A stretch of 48,439 bases of DNA. It comes from Bacteroidota bacterium (GTDB lineage: Bacteria; Bacteroidota; Bacteroidia; B-17B0; Aurantibacillaceae). Within the stretch, counting starts at the first letter, position 1, and every line of letters starts with the position of its first letter. Made by a program: the position numbers and the translations under genes. Below, in pieces: positions 1 to 8,156 of the stretch. Location: contig JANYEQ010000080.1 in assembly GCA_025363015.1 (NCBI GenBank), forward strand, positions 1 through 48,439. Direction: 5' to 3'. Under the pieces are notes generated by a model. It was not told where the DNA came from. It made no database searches and saw only the letters and a program-made list of their open reading frames with translations.

Positions 1-11
1 AACATAGGTTA

Positions 12-19
12 TACTTTTG
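12..19 (+). promoter_or_regulatory. Candidate Bacteroidota -7 box upstream of plsX
   Basis: TACTTTTG fits the Bacteroidota -7 consensus TAnnTTTG exactly. It lies about 128 bp before the plsX start, so the leader would be long. The expected -33 TTTG would fall outside the window, so only half of the promoter can be judged. An upstream gene such as rpmF could equally be co-transcribed with plsX. Confidence 0.3.
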
Positions 20-147
20 CAAATATAATTTTTAATTGGTTAATAAATCAAACAACAAAATACTGTTTTTAACCGTTTAAAATGTTATAATTGTAGTTTA
101 CTTTACATAACTTTTAGTAATTAATTTTTTAAATATAATTAGGCATA

Positions 148-1086
148 ATGAAAATTGGATTTGATATTTTAGGTGGAGATTTTGCCCCTAACAATTGCTT
201 AGAAGGTGCTATTTTAGCCGCTAACGAGCTTGGCGAAGGTGTTACATTGGTTTTAATTGGCGATTCGGATTACGCAAAAAAATATTTTGCCGATAAAAAC
301 ATTAATGATTCGAACTTTGAATACATTCATACTATCGAAAATATTGAAATGGGTGAACATCCCACCAAAGCATTTTCGCAAAAACCAAACAGTAGCATAT
401 TTTTAGGCTTTAAATTATTAAAAGAAGGTGTTATAAATGCCTTTGCAAGCTCTGGTAATACAGGCGCTATGCTAGTGGGCAGTATGTTTACCGTTAAAAC
501 AATACCAGGCGTTATTCGCCCCTGCATTACTGGGGTTATACCAAAAGAAAATGGTGGTTTTGGGTTAATTTTAGATGTGGGCACTAATGCCGATTGCAAG
601 CCCGATGTGTTATATCAATTTGGTATTTTAGGTTCTATTTACGCTAAAGAAGTGTTTAAAATTGCAAACCCAAAAGTAGGTTTATTAAACATAGGCGAAG
701 AGGCCGAAAAAGGTAATCTTGTAAGCCAAGCCACACATAGCTTAATGAAAGATAGCAAAGACTTTAATTTTATTGGTAATGTAGAGGGGCGAGATGTATT
801 TAACGATACTGCCGATGTGATTGTATGCGAAGGCTTTGTAGGTAATGTGGTTTTAAAATCGGCCGAAGCCATTTATACATTATTAAAAAAACGTAATCGT
901 AGTGATGATTATTTTGATAAATTTAATTACGAAGTATACGGTGGCACACCTGTATTAGGCGTAAATGGTAATGTAATAATTGGGCATGGCATCTCTAGCC
1001 CATTAGCTTTTAAAAACATGTTGCTGTTAGCACAAGATATAGCCAACGCTAAACTCGACGAAAAAATTAAACACCTTTTTCAATAA
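148..1086 (+). CDS. plsX: Phosphate acyltransferase PlsX
   Basis: Converts acyl-ACP and phosphate to acyl-phosphate, the donor used by PlsY in the first acylation of glycerol-3-phosphate. It is a peripheral cytoplasmic enzyme. The 312-residue product opens with the family signature (IGFDILGGDFAPNN), followed by the conserved ASSGNTGAM segment near residue 102, a GLILDVGTNADCKP stretch near residue 140 and the VCEGFVGNVVLK segment near residue 233. Length is normal for Bacteroidota PlsX. fabH follows after 6 bp in the same direction, the usual plsX-fabH pair, so the two are probably one operon feeding phospholipid and fatty acid synthesis. The ATG start sits directly before the conserved N-terminus and has no clear Shine-Dalgarno sequence, which is normal in this phylum. 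Confidence 0.95.
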   Translation: MKIGFDILGGDFAPNNCLEGAILAANELGEGVTLVLIGDSDYAKKYFADKNINDSNFEYIHTIENIEMGEHPTKAFSQKPNSSIFLGFKLLKEGVINAFASSGNTGAMLVGSMFTVKTIPGVIRPCITGVIPKENGGFGLILDVGTNADCKPDVLYQFGILGSIYAKEVFKIANPKVGLLNIGEEAEKGNLVSQATHSLMKDSKDFNFIGNVEGRDVFNDTADVIVCEGFVGNVVLKSAEAIYTLLKKRNRSDDYFDKFNYEVYGGTPVLGVNGNVIIGHGISSPLAFKNMLLLAQDIANAKLDEKIKHLFQ

Positions 1087-1092
1087 TTAAAA

Positions 1093-2091
1093 ATGATTAA
1101 AGCCGCAATAACCGCCTTAGCTGGGTATTTACCCAACAACATTGTTACTAATTTTGATTTAGAAAAAATGATTGATACGACTGATGAGTGGATAACCTCA
1201 CGTACTGGTATTAAACAAAGGCATATTGAAAACGATCCTAAAAAAGCAACTTCGGATATGGCGGTAGAAGCCGTTAATTTATTACTTAAAAAACGCGGTA
1301 TTACTGCTTCCGAAATTGACTTACTTATTTGTGGCACCGTTACGCCCGATATGGTTTTTCCATCAACCTCTAACTTAATTTGTGCAAAAATAGGCGCTAC
1401 CAATGCATGGGGTTTTGATTTATCTGCTGCTTGTAGTGGCTTTATATACTCCTTAGCAACTGGCTCACAGTTTATAGAAACTGGGCGTTACAAAAAAGTA
1501 GTAATTGTAGGTGCCGATATGATGAGCCGTATTATTGATTATAGCGATAGAACGACCTGCGTTATTTTTGGTGATGGCTGTGGCGCTGTATTGTTAGAGC
1601 CCACTACTGAAGATGTAGGTATTAAAGATTTTATTTTACATGCCGATGGCAATGGGGTAACCCATTTACATATGAAAGCAGGCGGCTCTTTAAACCCTGC
1701 AAGTATGGATACCGTTACTAATAAAATGCATTATGTTTACCAAGAGGGGCAATCGGTATTTAAACATGCTGTTTATAATATGGCCGAAGTAAGTGCAAAA
1801 ATAATGGAGCGTAATAACCTTACTGCTAAAGATGTTACGTGGTTAGCCGCTCACCAAGCCAATAAACGTATTATTGATGCTACGGCAAGTCGCATGGGTT
1901 TGGGTGCCGAAAAAGTAATGATGAACATTGAACGTTATGGCAACACCACATCGGGTACCATCCCTTTATTATTGTGGGATTACGAAAAACAATTAAAAAA
2001 AGGCGATACCCTAATTCTCTCTGGCTTTGGCGGTGGCTTTACCTGGGGTGCTGTATATATTAAATGGGCCTATGATGGGGCTAGCCTTTAA
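1093..2091 (+). CDS. fabH: Beta-ketoacyl-ACP synthase III (FabH)
   Basis: Starts fatty acid synthesis by condensing an acyl-CoA primer with malonyl-ACP in the cytoplasm. The 332-residue protein has the complete thiolase-fold triad: Cys about residue 113 (AACSGF), His about 254 (AAHQANKR) and Asn about 284 (GNTTSGT), with spacing close to the E. coli enzyme (112/244/274). The N-terminal ITALAGYLPNNIVTN and TTDEWITSRTGI segments and the C-terminal LSGFGGGFTWG segment are typical. It is separated from plsX by only 6 bp and was probably co-transcribed with it. A ClC channel gene converges on its 3' end. A paralog used in aryl polyene or other specialised pathways is possible, but the plsX context favours the housekeeping enzyme. 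Confidence 0.95.
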   Translation: MIKAAITALAGYLPNNIVTNFDLEKMIDTTDEWITSRTGIKQRHIENDPKKATSDMAVEAVNLLLKKRGITASEIDLLICGTVTPDMVFPSTSNLICAKIGATNAWGFDLSAACSGFIYSLATGSQFIETGRYKKVVIVGADMMSRIIDYSDRTTCVIFGDGCGAVLLEPTTEDVGIKDFILHADGNGVTHLHMKAGGSLNPASMDTVTNKMHYVYQEGQSVFKHAVYNMAEVSAKIMERNNLTAKDVTWLAAHQANKRIIDATASRMGLGAEKVMMNIERYGNTTSGTIPLLLWDYEKQLKKGDTLILSGFGGGFTWGAVYIKWAYDGASL

Positions 2092-2146
2092 TTGCTTTAT
2101 TGTTAACGTATGTGCGTTTTTTTTTAATGCAAAAATAAAACTATAG

Positions 2147-3931
2147 TTAAATTGTCTCTAGCAACTCGTGCCTATAATTATCTAAAATACTCGATTTAGA
2201 TAAAAATCCAATGTAAATTCCGTTATCTACAACTGGTAAATTCCAATGACCCGATTCTTCAAACTTATTCATAATCGAAAAAATATCTTCATTACTATGT
2301 ATTACCATACTGGGTTTACGCATTACTTCTTTGGCAGTTACTTTATCATAAAGTTCGGGGTTAAACATTTCTTCGCGAATATTATTTAAATATATAATGC
2401 CTAAAAGCTTATTGTTGTTTTTTACCACCGGAAAAACATTTCGTTTAGAGTGTTTTATAGATTCAACAATATCGCGAAGCGTAGATTTAAAATGAATGGT
2501 TGCAAAATCAGTTTCAATAAGCGAGGCAATATTAATTTTACTTAAAATGCTGGTATCTCTGTTATCTGAAACCACGGCGCCTTTTTGTTTTAAGCGCTTT
2601 ATATCTAACGAGTGTGGATGATAATATTTTACAATAACATAACTAATAGAAGATACAATCATTAGTGGAATAATTAATTCGTATCCACCCGTAATTTCGG
2701 CAATTAAAAATATACCTGTTAATGGCGCATGAAACACACCACTTAATATACCCGCCATTGCCACAATTGTAAAGTTACTAATGTGTATATTTTCAAAACC
2801 CAATAAGCCTAACAGCATTGAAAAAACAAAGCCTAAATAGGCGCCAACAAATAGTGCTGGCGCAAAATTACCACCATTACCACCACTACCAAGTGTTATG
2901 GCTGCCGCTACACTTTTTAATAACATAGTAATAAATATAAAAATTAAAAAAAACCAGTTGTTGTTTATTAAACCATTTAATAAACTATTTTTATATAAAT
3001 CGTTTACTCTAAATTCCGAAAGTGCTTTTATACTTTCGTAACCTTCACCAAAAAGCGATGGAAATAAGGCTACCATTAGGGCGAGCGAAATGCCGCCAAT
3101 CATCCATTTTACAAAACTAGATTTTAAGTTGCTAAATTTAGTTTCTATTTTATCAAATACATTTACGTAATATAAAGATGTAAACCCTGCCAATAAGCCT
3201 AAAATAATGTAAAAGGGTACATTATTATAATCAAAGGGTTGTTTTAATTTAAAAAACAATAAATCGGTTTCGTGTAAAATAATTTTTGATATAAGTGCAC
3301 CCGATGCCGCTGCTATTAATAATGGGATAAAAGCGCTAATACTAATATCTACTAAAATAACTTCTAATGCAAAAAGCACACCTGCAATAGGCGCGTTAAA
3401 AGCACCTGCAATACCACCCGCAGCCCCTGCGGCTAGTAACAAGGTTCTATCTTTATAACTTAGTTTATATGTTTTAGCAAAATTAGAGCCAATGGCCGAC
3501 CCAGTGCTTACAATTGGCGACTCTAAACCTGCCGAACCACCAAAGCCTACTGTTAAACCACTTGTAATAATATGAGAATACATTTGATGAAAGGGCAAAA
3601 AACTACTTTTTTTAGCAATTGCAAAAAGTATAAATGTATTGCCCCTATTTATTTGATTTTTAAAAAAGTATTTAATGATTAAAACAGTTAAACCTATACC
3701 AATTAACGGAAGTATAAGATACAAATATTTAAAATTTAAGTTTAAAAAATAATCTTCAACCAAATAATGTTTAATAAAATACACAAATAATTTTAGTGCA
3801 ACGGCTGCAAGCCCAGCGCTTACCCCCACTAAAATACTTGCAAAAATTAAAAATTGTTTTTCGTTTGTTTTTTCATGCACCCAATTAATGCTTCTTTTAA
3901 TAAAATTTATATTTTTAAAATTGAGTTGCAT
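2147..3931 (-). CDS. ClC-family chloride channel/transporter with CBS domains
   Basis: A 594-residue membrane protein. Residues about 20-440 form the ClC pore domain. The gating-glutamate loop reads GGSAGLESP, so the key Glu is present although the usual GREGP is altered. A later loop GGNGGNFAPALFVGA corresponds to the GxFxP anion-binding motif. Residues about 470-594 carry two CBS modules, which in this family bind nucleotides and regulate transport. It should sit in the inner membrane and move chloride, or possibly fluoride or nitrate; the substrate and channel-versus-antiporter mechanism cannot be told from sequence. Its ATG overlaps the stop of the upstream methyltransferase-like gene by one base (TAATG), which implies translational coupling. 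Confidence 0.9.
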   Translation of the reverse strand: MQLNFKNINFIKRSINWVHEKTNEKQFLIFASILVGVSAGLAAVALKLFVYFIKHYLVEDYFLNLNFKYLYLILPLIGIGLTVLIIKYFFKNQINRGNTFILFAIAKKSSFLPFHQMYSHIITSGLTVGFGGSAGLESPIVSTGSAIGSNFAKTYKLSYKDRTLLLAAGAAGGIAGAFNAPIAGVLFALEVILVDISISAFIPLLIAAASGALISKIILHETDLLFFKLKQPFDYNNVPFYIILGLLAGFTSLYYVNVFDKIETKFSNLKSSFVKWMIGGISLALMVALFPSLFGEGYESIKALSEFRVNDLYKNSLLNGLINNNWFFLIFIFITMLLKSVAAAITLGSGGNGGNFAPALFVGAYLGFVFSMLLGLLGFENIHISNFTIVAMAGILSGVFHAPLTGIFLIAEITGGYELIIPLMIVSSISYVIVKYYHPHSLDIKRLKQKGAVVSDNRDTSILSKINIASLIETDFATIHFKSTLRDIVESIKHSKRNVFPVVKNNNKLLGIIYLNNIREEMFNPELYDKVTAKEVMRKPSMVIHSNEDIFSIMNKFEESGHWNLPVVDNGIYIGFLSKSSILDNYRHELLETI

Positions 3932-4725
3932 TAACTAATGGTAACTGTAAATGTTTTGGTTACTTCACCAGGATAATTAAAGGGCTTATTTTCAATTTTA
4001 AAAGGGTAATAAATGGCACACAGGGTATTACTAACTTTATAAATATGTTGATGTGCCCAAGTTGGCGCACCATCTAAAATGCCAAGCATTACTTCGTAAC
4101 GCAATTCATTTGGCGAGGCTGCATAATCGTGCCAAACAATAATACTGTTTTTGTTTTTTACTAAGTCAAATGCTTTTTTTGTATCGTTAACAACGGCTGG
4201 GTAGCGGTGGTCGCCATCTACAAACACTAAATCAATTGTTTTGTGATAAGAACTAAAATCAAACGTAAAAGAATTACCTTTTAAATGTTGAATATTTTTT
4301 ATGTCTTTTGAAAATTGAGCAATTTGATGAATATAATCTGGTGTTTCGTTTAATTGCAACAGTTCTTCCTTACTTAAATTTAGAGTAAATACTTTTTGGG
4401 CAACCTGCGAAACGTTATAAGCGCTTTCGCCACGCCAAGTGCCAATTTCAAAATAAGTACAATTAGGAATGTTTTTTGCAAGCGATTGTAATACTAATAA
4501 ATCGGTGGGCATAGAACCGCCACCACCAAAAGCAAATAAGGGTAACGTTAACGATTCATTTTTGGTTACATCACTAAAATTAATTTCGTTAAACCCTGTT
4601 GGTAAATTATATTTTTTAATCACTTCCTGCTTATTAGCAATGGGGTCGTCAATAATTAAATTAAGAAGCGATGGCTGTTTTACCAAACGTTTTAAGGCTA
4701 ATAGTAGTTTACTTAATTTATCCAA
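3931..4725 (-). CDS. Class I SAM-dependent methyltransferase-like protein (Methyltransf_24 type)
   Basis: A 264-residue soluble protein. The Rossmann-type methyltransferase core is visible: motif I YFEIGTWRGESAYN near residue 94, and the VFVDGDHRYPAV strand with its acidic pair near residue 168, typical of the Methyltransf_24 family often found among glycan or secondary-metabolite genes. A glycine run (FGGGGSMP) precedes the domain. The substrate is unknown. It is the first gene of a two-gene minus-strand unit and shares one base with the downstream ClC gene. Pairing a methyltransferase fold with an ion channel is not an obvious pathway, so co-transcription may be incidental. Start: ATG at 4725, the first in-frame start before the conserved region. 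Confidence 0.75.
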   Translation of the reverse strand: MDKLSKLLLALKRLVKQPSLLNLIIDDPIANKQEVIKKYNLPTGFNEINFSDVTKNESLTLPLFAFGGGGSMPTDLLVLQSLAKNIPNCTYFEIGTWRGESAYNVSQVAQKVFTLNLSKEELLQLNETPDYIHQIAQFSKDIKNIQHLKGNSFTFDFSSYHKTIDLVFVDGDHRYPAVVNDTKKAFDLVKNKNSIIVWHDYAASPNELRYEVMLGILDGAPTWAHQHIYKVSNTLCAIYYPFKIENKPFNYPGEVTKTFTVTIS

Positions 4726-4766
4726 AATAATTTCTTTATGTTATACTTTAACTCTCTCAGCAGCTG

Positions 4767-4839
4767 TTACCCTAAACTTAGTCGAAGGGTAAAATCAATA
4801 TTTAATTTTTATTCACAGGCTTCGATTACGCTCAGCCTG
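4767..4839. repeat. Pair of degenerate palindromic REP-like elements
   Basis: Two small hairpins lie between the divergently read lepA 3' end and the methyltransferase 5' end. The first has arms TTACCCT (4767-4773) and AGGGTAA (4786-4792) around a core containing GTCGAAG. The second has arms CAGGCT (4816-4821) and AGCCTG (4834-4839) around TCGATTACGCTC. Both resemble the GCTTCGAC..GCTCAGC type repeats scattered in Bacteroidota genomes. Related copies occur at 22741 and 28744. Confidence 0.6.
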
Positions 4840-4850
4840 ACACAAAATCG

Positions 4851-6641
4851 TTAATCGTTTAACTTTAATACCGCCATAAATGCACTTTGTGGTATTTCAA
4901 CATTCCCTACTTGTTTCATACGTTTTTTACCTTCTTTTTGTTTTTCTAATAATTTACGTTTACGACTAATATCGCCACCATAACATTTGGCGGTTACATC
5001 TTTACGCATGGCACTAATGGTTTCGCGACTAATTATTTTTGCACCAATAGCGGCCTGTATAGGAATTTCAAATTGTTGTTTTGGAATTAATTCTTTTAAT
5101 TTTTCGCATATTTTTTTACCAAATTGATACGAATTACTGCGGTGAATTAAACAGGATAACGCATCTACGGGCTCGCCTTTTAAAAGAATATCTAATTTTA
5201 CTAAATCTGCCTCTTTCATACCAATAGGGCTATAATCAAAGGAGGCATAGCCCTTGCTAATGGATTTTAAACGGTCGAAAAAATCAAATACAACTTCGCC
5301 TAAAGGCATTTCAAAAATTAATTCAACTCTATCTGCTGTTAAATAATTTTGAGTAACAATGGTGCCGCGTTTTTCAATACACAAGCTCATTACAGGCCCA
5401 ATAAAATCTGATTTGGTAATAATATTGGCTTTAATGTAAGGTTCTTCAATGTAATCAATACGGCCTGGGTCGGGTAAATCACTAGGGTTATTAACGGTTA
5501 CAACCTCGCCATTGGTTTGGTAGGCAATGTACGATACGTTTGGTACCGTTGTAATAACGGTCATGTTAAACTCACGCTCTAAACGTTCCTGCACAATTTC
5601 CATGTGCAACATGCCTAAAAAGCCACATCTAAAGCCAAAACCAAGGGCTAACGACGATTCAGGTTCCCATGTTAAAGATGCATCGTTTAGTTGCAGTTTT
5701 TCCATACTGTAACGCAACTCTTCAAAATCCTCCGTATCTACAGGGTAAATACCTGCAAATACCATGGGTTTTACTTCTTCAAAACCATGAATTCCTTCGG
5801 CACAAGGCCTGTCAAAATGGGTAATGGTATCGCCTACTTTTACTTCTTTTGCTTCTTTAATACCCGAAATAATATAGCCTACATCACCCGTACTCATTGA
5901 TGCACGAGCCTCCGGTTTTAATTTTAAAACACCTACTTCATCTGCATTATATACCGAGCCAGTATTAAAAAATTTCACCTTTTCACCTTTTTTTATGGTG
6001 CCGTTTATGATTTTGTAATACGCAATAATGCCTCTAAAACTATTAAACACACTGTCAAAAATTAAGGCTTGTAATGGGGCGTTAGGGTCGCCAACGGGAG
6101 CTTTAATTCGCTCAATAACGGCAGCTAAAATTTCTTCAATACCCATGCCAGTTTTGCCACTGGCGGGTATTACGTCACTACGTTCGCAACCAATTAAATC
6201 AACAATTTGGTCGGTTACCATTTCAGGTTCTGCACTTGGCAAATCCATTTTGTTAAGAATGGGAATAATGGTTAAATCGTGTTCTAGGGCTAAATATAAA
6301 TTGGATATTGTTTGAGCTTGTATACCTTGTGCGGCATCTACAATTAATAATGCACCTTCGCAAGCGGCAATAGAACGGCTAACTTCATAACTAAAATCAA
6401 CATGGCCAGGGGTATCAATTAAATTTAATACAAATTTTTCGCCCTTATAAATGTAATCCATTTGTATGGCGTGGCTTTTAATGGTAATACCACGTTCTTT
6501 TTCTAGGTCCATATCATCTAATACCTGCGCTTCCATTTCGCGACTGGTGATGGTTTTGGTAAATTCTAAAAGGCGGTCGGCCAGGGTGCTTTTACCATGA
6601 TCGATATGGGCAATAATACAAAAGTTACGTATGTTTTTCAT
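4851..6641 (-). CDS. lepA: Elongation factor 4 (LepA), ribosome back-translocase GTPase
   Basis: A 596-residue translational GTPase that binds the ribosome and promotes back-translocation or biogenesis. All G motifs are visible near the N-terminus: AHIDHGKS (G1), RGITIK (G2), DTPGH (G3) and NKMD (G4). The EF4-specific C-terminus is intact ([22 protein letters not shown] followed by a [11 protein letters not shown] tail). Length matches the family. It appears to be a single-gene unit. The start follows the conserved [17 protein letters not shown] beginning. A possible -7 element (TAAATATA read on the plus strand, 6668-6675; TATATTTA on the coding strand) lies about 30 bp upstream, but no convincing -33 box is seen. 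Confidence 0.97.
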   Translation of the reverse strand: MKNIRNFCIIAHIDHGKSTLADRLLEFTKTITSREMEAQVLDDMDLEKERGITIKSHAIQMDYIYKGEKFVLNLIDTPGHVDFSYEVSRSIAACEGALLIVDAAQGIQAQTISNLYLALEHDLTIIPILNKMDLPSAEPEMVTDQIVDLIGCERSDVIPASGKTGMGIEEILAAVIERIKAPVGDPNAPLQALIFDSVFNSFRGIIAYYKIINGTIKKGEKVKFFNTGSVYNADEVGVLKLKPEARASMSTGDVGYIISGIKEAKEVKVGDTITHFDRPCAEGIHGFEEVKPMVFAGIYPVDTEDFEELRYSMEKLQLNDASLTWEPESSLALGFGFRCGFLGMLHMEIVQERLEREFNMTVITTVPNVSYIAYQTNGEVVTVNNPSDLPDPGRIDYIEEPYIKANIITKSDFIGPVMSLCIEKRGTIVTQNYLTADRVELIFEMPLGEVVFDFFDRLKSISKGYASFDYSPIGMKEADLVKLDILLKGEPVDALSCLIHRSNSYQFGKKICEKLKELIPKQQFEIPIQAAIGAKIISRETISAMRKDVTAKCYGGDISRKRKLLEKQKEGKKRMKQVGNVEIPQSAFMAVLKLND

Positions 6642-6736
6642 TCTGTTTTTTTAACTATAAAGGACTGTAAATATAGTAAAAAAAGTGGAGTTTTTTGTGG
6701 TGTACTTTATATTAAGTATTTTAGAAGGAGATAAAC

Positions 6737-6886
6737 CTAATCCTTTCTGCCAGGACATTTTTTGCATCTATCACCTTTTTTAAATTTCCGGCAACAGTCT
6801 TTTTTCTTTTTACAACAATCTGCAAAAACTGCTAAGGGGCAATTGTTTTCAAAAAACAAAGGTTTTTTTATAGTTTCGTTAAACAC
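6737..6886 (-). CDS. Small cysteine-rich protein (49 aa), GTG start, tentative
   Basis: The 333-bp gap between lepA and ccmB contains a 49-codon frame on the minus strand. It encodes FFENNCPLAVFADCC, then DCCRKFKKGD, RCKKCP and a stop: seven cysteines in two CC pairs plus singles, separated by lysines. Such short Cys/Lys-rich proteins recur in Bacteroidota and may bind metal or form disulfides, but the function is unknown. An in-frame stop lies three codons before the GTG, so no longer version exists; a TTG further in is the alternative start. The spacing of the cysteines is too regular for random AT-rich DNA, which is the main reason for calling it. The remaining parts of the gap show nothing else convincing apart from the ccmB promoter. 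Confidence 0.5.
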   Translation of the reverse strand: MFNETIKKPLFFENNCPLAVFADCCKKKKDCCRKFKKGDRCKKCPGRKD

Positions 6887-6962
6887 AGTATAAAATTACA
6901 GCCATTTTTTAAGTTTAAAATACCGTAAAAAGGGTAAATTATATAAAGCCAATTTTAAATTA

Positions 6963-6970
6963 TATTTTTG
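6963..6970 (+). promoter_or_regulatory. -7 box placing ccmB transcription at its start codon
   Basis: TATTTTTG matches TAnnTTTG exactly and ends 4 bp before the ATG at 6975. With the usual 4-7 bp between the -7 box and the transcription start, the mRNA would begin at or next to the ATG, i.e. be leaderless. No clear -33 TTTG is present at the expected distance. Confidence 0.45.
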
Positions 6971-6974
6971 CATA

Positions 6975-7625
6975 ATGCTATTACAATTAATTAAAAAAGA
7001 GTTTTTATTAGAGTTTCGCCAAAAAAGCACTTTGGGTGGAGTTTTAATATATGTAATTGGCACTGTGTTTGTAAGCGCTTTGTGTTTTAAAACACATATA
7101 GATAAACCCACTTGGAATGCACTTTTTTGGGTAATTACTTTATTTACATCGGTAACTATTAGTGGTAAAAGTTTTTTAAAAGAAACGGGTGGACAGGCGT
7201 TATTTAATTATTTACACTATAAACCACAGCAATTTATTTTTAGTAAAATTATTTATAACATGGTGTTTATGTTTTTATTAAGTTTTATTACCTTCTTTTT
7301 TTATGCGTTTTTTATAACGAACCAAGTAGAAAATTTAAGTTTGTTTTTTATTATTTTAACGCTTGCATCTACAGGTTTGGCAGGTGTATTAACCTTAATG
7401 AGTGCTATTGCTGCTAAAGCTAATGGTAATTTTGCTTTAATGAGTATATTAAGTTTTCCGGTAATAATGCCTTTAATTTTAGTAATTATAAAACTAAGTA
7501 AACAAGCAGTAGATGGTATTGAGTGGGCGGGTGTTGGGTTTAATTTTTTAGCCATATTAATGGCTTTAAATTGTTTAACAATTGCTTTATCATTTTTATT
7601 GTTTCCACATTTATGGAAAGACTAA
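6975..7625 (+). CDS. ccmB: Heme exporter protein B family (CcmB)
   Basis: A 216-residue integral membrane protein with about six hydrophobic segments. It starts with the typical CcmB cytoplasmic entry (LIKKEFLLEFRQKSTLGGVLIY), then membrane spans at about 20-40, 48-65, 95-115, 120-145, 155-175 and 185-210. CcmB is the permease partner of the CcmA ATPase in cytochrome c maturation system I. No ccmA, ccmC or other ccm gene is visible nearby, so partners must lie elsewhere. Dispersed ccm genes are common in Bacteroidota. Length is slightly short but complete. Transcription may be leaderless (see the promoter entry). Confidence 0.85.
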   Translation: MLLQLIKKEFLLEFRQKSTLGGVLIYVIGTVFVSALCFKTHIDKPTWNALFWVITLFTSVTISGKSFLKETGGQALFNYLHYKPQQFIFSKIIYNMVFMFLLSFITFFFYAFFITNQVENLSLFFIILTLASTGLAGVLTLMSAIAAKANGNFALMSILSFPVIMPLILVIIKLSKQAVDGIEWAGVGFNFLAILMALNCLTIALSFLLFPHLWKD

Positions 7626-7745
7626 TTTTTTTATGTTATACACGTTTTAAAAAGTATTTTGTTGAAATCTTTGTGTTAAATGGCATTTAAAATGAGTTAA
7701 TAATTTGAGTTATTAAAAATAATTTTATAGTATTGTAACATAGTT

Positions 7746-8141
7746 TTGAAAAAAATAATTTTAATAATTACCCTCCTTTTTAGTTTTTGCATAAGTAATA
7801 CTTATTTAGCACAATCAGGTGGGCGTAAGCGCGAACATAAAAACCAACGCAGAGGTTCGTTATTTAAACGTAACCGCAGTGGCGGTAATGCAGATAAATT
7901 TTCGAGAAGCACAGGGCGAAAAGGAATATTTGCACGTTTGTTTAGAAAAGATAAACCTGCTTGGGTTTATCATCCTACCCGTTCGGGCAGAGTACAAAAG
8001 AGAGAAACCCGCCATTTATTTACACGATACAGAACCAAAGGACGTAAATACCAAGAAGGTATTTTAGCAAAGCAAAATAGCGAACGTGCTCGCAGAAGAG
8101 TAAGAGGTAACTCTACCTTTCATAGCAGAAAGTTTAGTTAA
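7746..8141 (+). CDS. Small exported, highly basic protein, TTG start
   Basis: A 131-residue hypothetical protein. Residues 1-22 form a clear Sec signal (KKIILIITLLFSFCISNTYLA, cleavage probably before QSGG). The mature part, about 109 residues, is roughly one third Arg plus Lys, with RRGSLFKRNR, RKGIFARLFRKDKP and RARRRVRG stretches, few acidic residues and no cysteine, suggesting it binds nucleic acid, LPS or another polyanion outside the inner membrane. No domain is recognised. The TTG start directly precedes the signal peptide and no ATG is available. Its stop codon lies inside a palindrome shared with the stop of purH. A second overlapping frame is open but lacks a signal and is not preferred. 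Confidence 0.65.
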   Translation: MKKIILIITLLFSFCISNTYLAQSGGRKREHKNQRRGSLFKRNRSGGNADKFSRSTGRKGIFARLFRKDKPAWVYHPTRSGRVQKRETRHLFTRYRTKGRKYQEGILAKQNSERARRRVRGNSTFHSRKFS

Positions 8142-8156
8142 ACATTTAATGTTTAA
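8138..8156. terminator. Palindrome covering both convergent stop codons (bidirectional terminator candidate)
   Basis: Arms TTAAACATT (8138-8146) and AATGTTTAA (8148-8156) are perfectly complementary around a single T. The palindrome contains the TAA of the basic exported protein gene and, on the other strand, the TAA of purH. AT-rich arms give a weak RNA hairpin, so a terminator role is tentative. Confidence 0.4.

Noticed and set aside
2105-2125. Possible terminator between fabH and the ClC gene (short AACG/CGTT stem with a T run)
   Set aside because: Only 4 bp of stem; the T run is suggestive but the hairpin is too weak to call.
7819-8067. 82-codon frame overlapping the basic exported protein
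   Set aside because: No signal, no recognisable pattern, and entirely inside a frame with a clear signal peptide.
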